Notes under the pieces: model-generated
What the model was told of the DNA's origin: nothing
What the model saw: the letters and a program-made list of their open reading frames with translations, nothing else
The model's database searches: none
Assembly: GCA_017431185.1 (NCBI GenBank)
Contig: JAFRLP010000612.1
Span: 1-8,919, forward strand
Direction: 5' to 3'
Source: Victivallales bacterium
GTDB lineage: Bacteria; Verrucomicrobiota; Lentisphaeria; Oligosphaerales; Oligosphaeraceae
DNA length: 8,919 bases
Program-made: the position numbers and the translations under genes
Part shown: piece by piece, positions 6,627 through 8,919 of the stretch
How the letters are laid out: each line of letters opens with the position of its first letter
How positions within the stretch are numbered: position 1 is the stretch's first letter

Positions 6627-6665
6627 TGTCACCGAGAGACTACGCCCATTTTTAGACACAGGCCG

Positions 6666-8849
6666 TCAACGGTAGTCGATGACGGCGGTCTCGTTGGCCT
6701 TCATGTGGCAGACAACCGTGGCGGGATATGCCAAGGTTTCCGTTTTGCCGGCGTATGCAACGGTGATTTCCCGAGGCGTGATGCCGTGCATGGCCAGTCT
6801 CAGTGTGGAGTCGCGGGTGGCGGTAACCTCCACATGGCCGGTTTGCTCGTAGCCTGTCTGACGTGACGCGCTGACGAGGAAGCCGCCAGGAGCGCGCATC
6901 TTCTGGAAATCGGCGGTGCGCTGGCTGACGGGGATGCCTGCGAACAGGTGCATCGTGTCCCCGCGGGCATGGAGCAGCATGTCCTGCACAGCGGTGAGCG
7001 CCCCCATCGTGCCATCCATCTGCATGAACGGACGCCCCGTCCAGAATGTGGTGCCAGGATAGTGCGAGTCGTGCAGACTGCCTCCCTGGTCGGTGAATTG
7101 ATGCTGCCAGGAAAGCAGGGTGTATTCGGCTGCGTCTGGCTGGTCGGCATGGCTGTGCAGCATGGCGGCCCAGGTGGTGCCCCATCCGTCCCACAAGCCT
7201 GTGCCAAGGACAATCCACTGTTCCAGGGATGCCTGAACGATGGCCTGCCACTGCGGGTCGCTCTGGTCAAAGATGTCGAAGGGGCAGAGGCCCGCCAGAT
7301 GGGAGTGATGGCGGTGGCTTTCCTCCAGCGGCAGTCCCTCCCAGAGGGCGATTTGTTCCCGTCCCTGGTTATCCTTGATGAGCGAGGCCAGGGGGAGGTC
7401 GCGCTCCACTTCCAGCCATGTCGGCTCCACTGGCAGTTCCAGCATGTTGGCGGCTGCGATGAGGTCGCGGGTCAGACAATGGATGGAGGCCAGTTGGAAA
7501 CTGGCGTTGGCCCCCCAGGCATCCATTTCCGCCCCCCTGTATTCGGGGGAAATGCTGACAGGGAGCACCAGGGCGTCTCCATGGCGCTCCAGCATGGCGT
7601 AGAACACCTTGAAGGCTCCTTTCATAAAGTCAAACACATCGTTGCGCAGCCACTCCATATCCCCCGCATAGTCGCAGTAGTCGAACATCATTGTGGCAAT
7701 CCAGGCGGTGCAGGCATGGTCTATCGTGCCTGTCCAGAAACTGCCCATGCAGGTGCAGCGGTCATCGACGGCGTGGGGGAGCATGTAGCCGTCCTCCACG
7801 CCAATGTAATAACGCGCGTTCTGGCGCAGAAGCGGACGCCAGGCGAGCACCATGTCAAACAGACGGCGAAGGTTGGGAAACAGGCCGGCGCGGAAACCTG
7901 GCCAGTACATGATTTCGACATTGATGTTGAAATGGTAGTCGCCAGACCAGGGCGGGAGGTGGTTGTCCTCGATGAAGGGGCCCTGAAGTCCGGCGGGATA
8001 TCCGTCCGCAGCGGTCATGGAGGCGAACTTGAACAGTCCGTCGCGGTAGATGTTCTCCAAAGCGTGATTGGCGAGTTGAATGGTGGGCACACCTGCCCAG
8101 AATGCCGTCCACCACGCGCGGTTCTCCTGTTCGAGGACAGTCCAGTCGGCGGCAGTCAGGTTTGTCAGGGCGGCCAGTTGCGACTCACCTCGCGCAAAGC
8201 GGAAGGTGAGCAGTCCGTTGTCCAGACGCCAGGCGACCCCAAACGCGGGGTCGTCAGGAGCGGGCATCTCCTGGCGGAAGCCATTGACTGCCCCAGAATG
8301 GATTGGAGACGGCGGGGCAAAGCCGCGTTCCGCCATTTCCGTGCCAGTGGTCTCGAACGAGGGAAGCAACTGCACCTCCGCCAGGTCGGCGCAGCGAATT
8401 GCCAGCAATCCCTTGTCCTCCATGTCCAGACGGATTTGCGCTGTGCGCTCCTCACCAGCCAGGGAATAGACGACATTGAGGCAGCCATCCGCACGATTCA
8501 GTTCATTGCGCAGCAGACGCGCGCCGGAGGCCAGGCGCAAGTCGGCGCGGCCAACGGGAATCAGGGAGGGACGTCGCGGCTGCCCTGGAATATTCTCCGT
8601 GTCAGACCGGAAGATTTCACGGATGGCCTCCTCGTCCTTGGCCTCCAAGGCGCGTCGGATATCCGCGTAGTTCTGTTTGGGACTCCAGTGCATTCCGCCG
8701 CGATGGTCCCAAGTCAGGGAAGAGCCAAGGGAAAGGTGAAGCAGGTCATCTCTGCCCCAGGCAAACAAGCCGAGCACACTGTTGCCCAGCATTCCTCCCT
8801 GGTAGAACAGAGGCAGGGGGTACTCTTGAACGGAAAAGTCAGTCGTCAT
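6666..8849 (-). CDS. GH95 glycoside hydrolase (alpha-L-fucosidase type)
   Basis: Predicted inverting exo-glycosidase of 727 residues; characterised GH95 enzymes are alpha-1,2-L-fucosidases and alpha-L-galactosidases. The N-terminal beta-sandwich (about 1-250, opening with GGMLGNSVLGL) is followed by an (alpha/alpha)6 barrel and a small C-terminal beta domain. Signature stretches are PPWSGDYHFNINVEIMYWP with N308 and N310, SPEY with E436, HRHHSHLAG (512 onward) and QMDGTMG with D612. These match the Asn pair, general acid Glu and Asp described for the bifidobacterial GH95 fucosidase, so the active site looks intact. No signal peptide is seen, implying cytoplasmic action. The ATG at 8849 fits the family N-terminus but has a pyrimidine-rich leader without a ribosome binding site. 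An in-frame TTG at 8888 has AGAGG close upstream and would add 13 residues. Fucose versus galactose specificity cannot be fixed from the sequence. Confidence 0.93.
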   Translation of the reverse strand: MTTDFSVQEYPLPLFYQGGMLGNSVLGLFAWGRDDLLHLSLGSSLTWDHRGGMHWSPKQNYADIRRALEAKDEEAIREIFRSDTENIPGQPRRPSLIPVGRADLRLASGARLLRNELNRADGCLNVVYSLAGEERTAQIRLDMEDKGLLAIRCADLAEVQLLPSFETTGTEMAERGFAPPSPIHSGAVNGFRQEMPAPDDPAFGVAWRLDNGLLTFRFARGESQLAALTNLTAADWTVLEQENRAWWTAFWAGVPTIQLANHALENIYRDGLFKFASMTAADGYPAGLQGPFIEDNHLPPWSGDYHFNINVEIMYWPGFRAGLFPNLRRLFDMVLAWRPLLRQNARYYIGVEDGYMLPHAVDDRCTCMGSFWTGTIDHACTAWIATMMFDYCDYAGDMEWLRNDVFDFMKGAFKVFYAMLERHGDALVLPVSISPEYRGAEMDAWGANASFQLASIHCLTRDLIAAANMLELPVEPTWLEVERDLPLASLIKDNQGREQIALWEGLPLEESHRHHSHLAGLCPFDIFDQSDPQWQAIVQASLEQWIVLGTGLWDGWGTTWAAMLHSHADQPDAAEYTLLSWQHQFTDQGGSLHDSHYPGTTFWTGRPFMQMDGTMGALTAVQDMLLHARGDTMHLFAGIPVSQRTADFQKMRAPGGFLVSASRQTGYEQTGHVEVTATRDSTLRLAMHGITPREITVAYAGKTETLAYPATVVCHMKANETAVIDYR

Positions 8850-8900
8850 GGAAAAAAGGGATTGAGAGTGATGGAGTCGGAAAAACAATTACCTCTTCAT

Positions 8901-8906
8901 ATAATA
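8901..8906 (-). promoter_or_regulatory. Candidate -10 box for the GH95 gene
   Basis: TATTAT on the minus strand (8906-8901) matches the sigma-70 -10 consensus in five of six positions and lies 51 nt upstream of the ATG at 8849. The -35 region would fall beyond the right edge of the window, so the promoter cannot be completed. If used, transcription would begin near the purine-rich AGAGG before the alternative TTG start, which argues for the ATG. Confidence 0.4.
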
Positions 8907-8919
8907 TGGTCTGGGAAAA

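Noticed and set aside
6652..7251. 199-codon open frame on the minus strand
   Set aside because: It is an out-of-frame shadow inside the GH95 gene, without a domain.
1..8919. CRISPR array or insertion sequence
   Set aside because: No regularly spaced repeats and no transposase-like frame were seen; the only recombinase is the tyrosine integrase.

Overview
The window looks like chromosomal DNA of a carbohydrate-degrading bacterium of the PVC group, most likely a gut-type Lentisphaerota (Victivallales-like) lineage. This is inferred from moderately high GC, two large intracellular-type glycoside hydrolases (one GH106-like, one GH95), a small secreted EF-hand protein with a Pro/Gly/Met-rich tail, and an integrase of a type I associate with such genomes. 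No taxonomic marker is present, so the assignment is tentative.

Layout. Positions 1-290 hold no convincing gene, but contain several inverted repeats that can fold into hairpins. A tyrosine recombinase gene (291-1619, minus) follows. After a 123-bp AT-rich spacer with short direct and inverted repeats comes a complete tRNA-Leu(UAA) gene (1743-1828, minus) whose 3' end faces the integrase. This is the classic anatomy of one end of an integrative element inserted at a tRNA 3' end; the element would extend leftward out of the window. Right of the tRNA the sequence looks like host chromosome: a family 2 glycosyltransferase (1942-2847, minus), a divergently transcribed GH106-like glycoside hydrolase (2971-5793, plus), a secreted EF-hand protein (5898-6497, plus), and a convergent GH95 glycoside hydrolase (6666-8849, minus).

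How they fit together. The two hydrolases lack signal peptides and would act in the cytoplasm on imported oligosaccharides. By family they would release terminal deoxy-sugars such as L-rhamnose (GH106-like) and L-fucose or L-galactose (GH95). No transporter or regulator lies beside them, so this is a loose neighbourhood of scavenging genes rather than a demonstrated operon. The glycosyltransferase probably serves surface glycan synthesis. The EF-hand protein has a candidate promoter and leader hairpin of its own.

The most unusual non-coding structure is the convergent intergenic region 6498-6665. It holds a cluster of GC-rich hairpins in which two palindromes are exact reverse complements of each other, enclosing a third hairpin with nine consecutive G residues at its loop. 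I found no clear evidence of a wholly new system. The best candidates for follow-up are this hairpin cluster, the structured non-coding left edge of the element, and the atypical active-site residue in the integrase.
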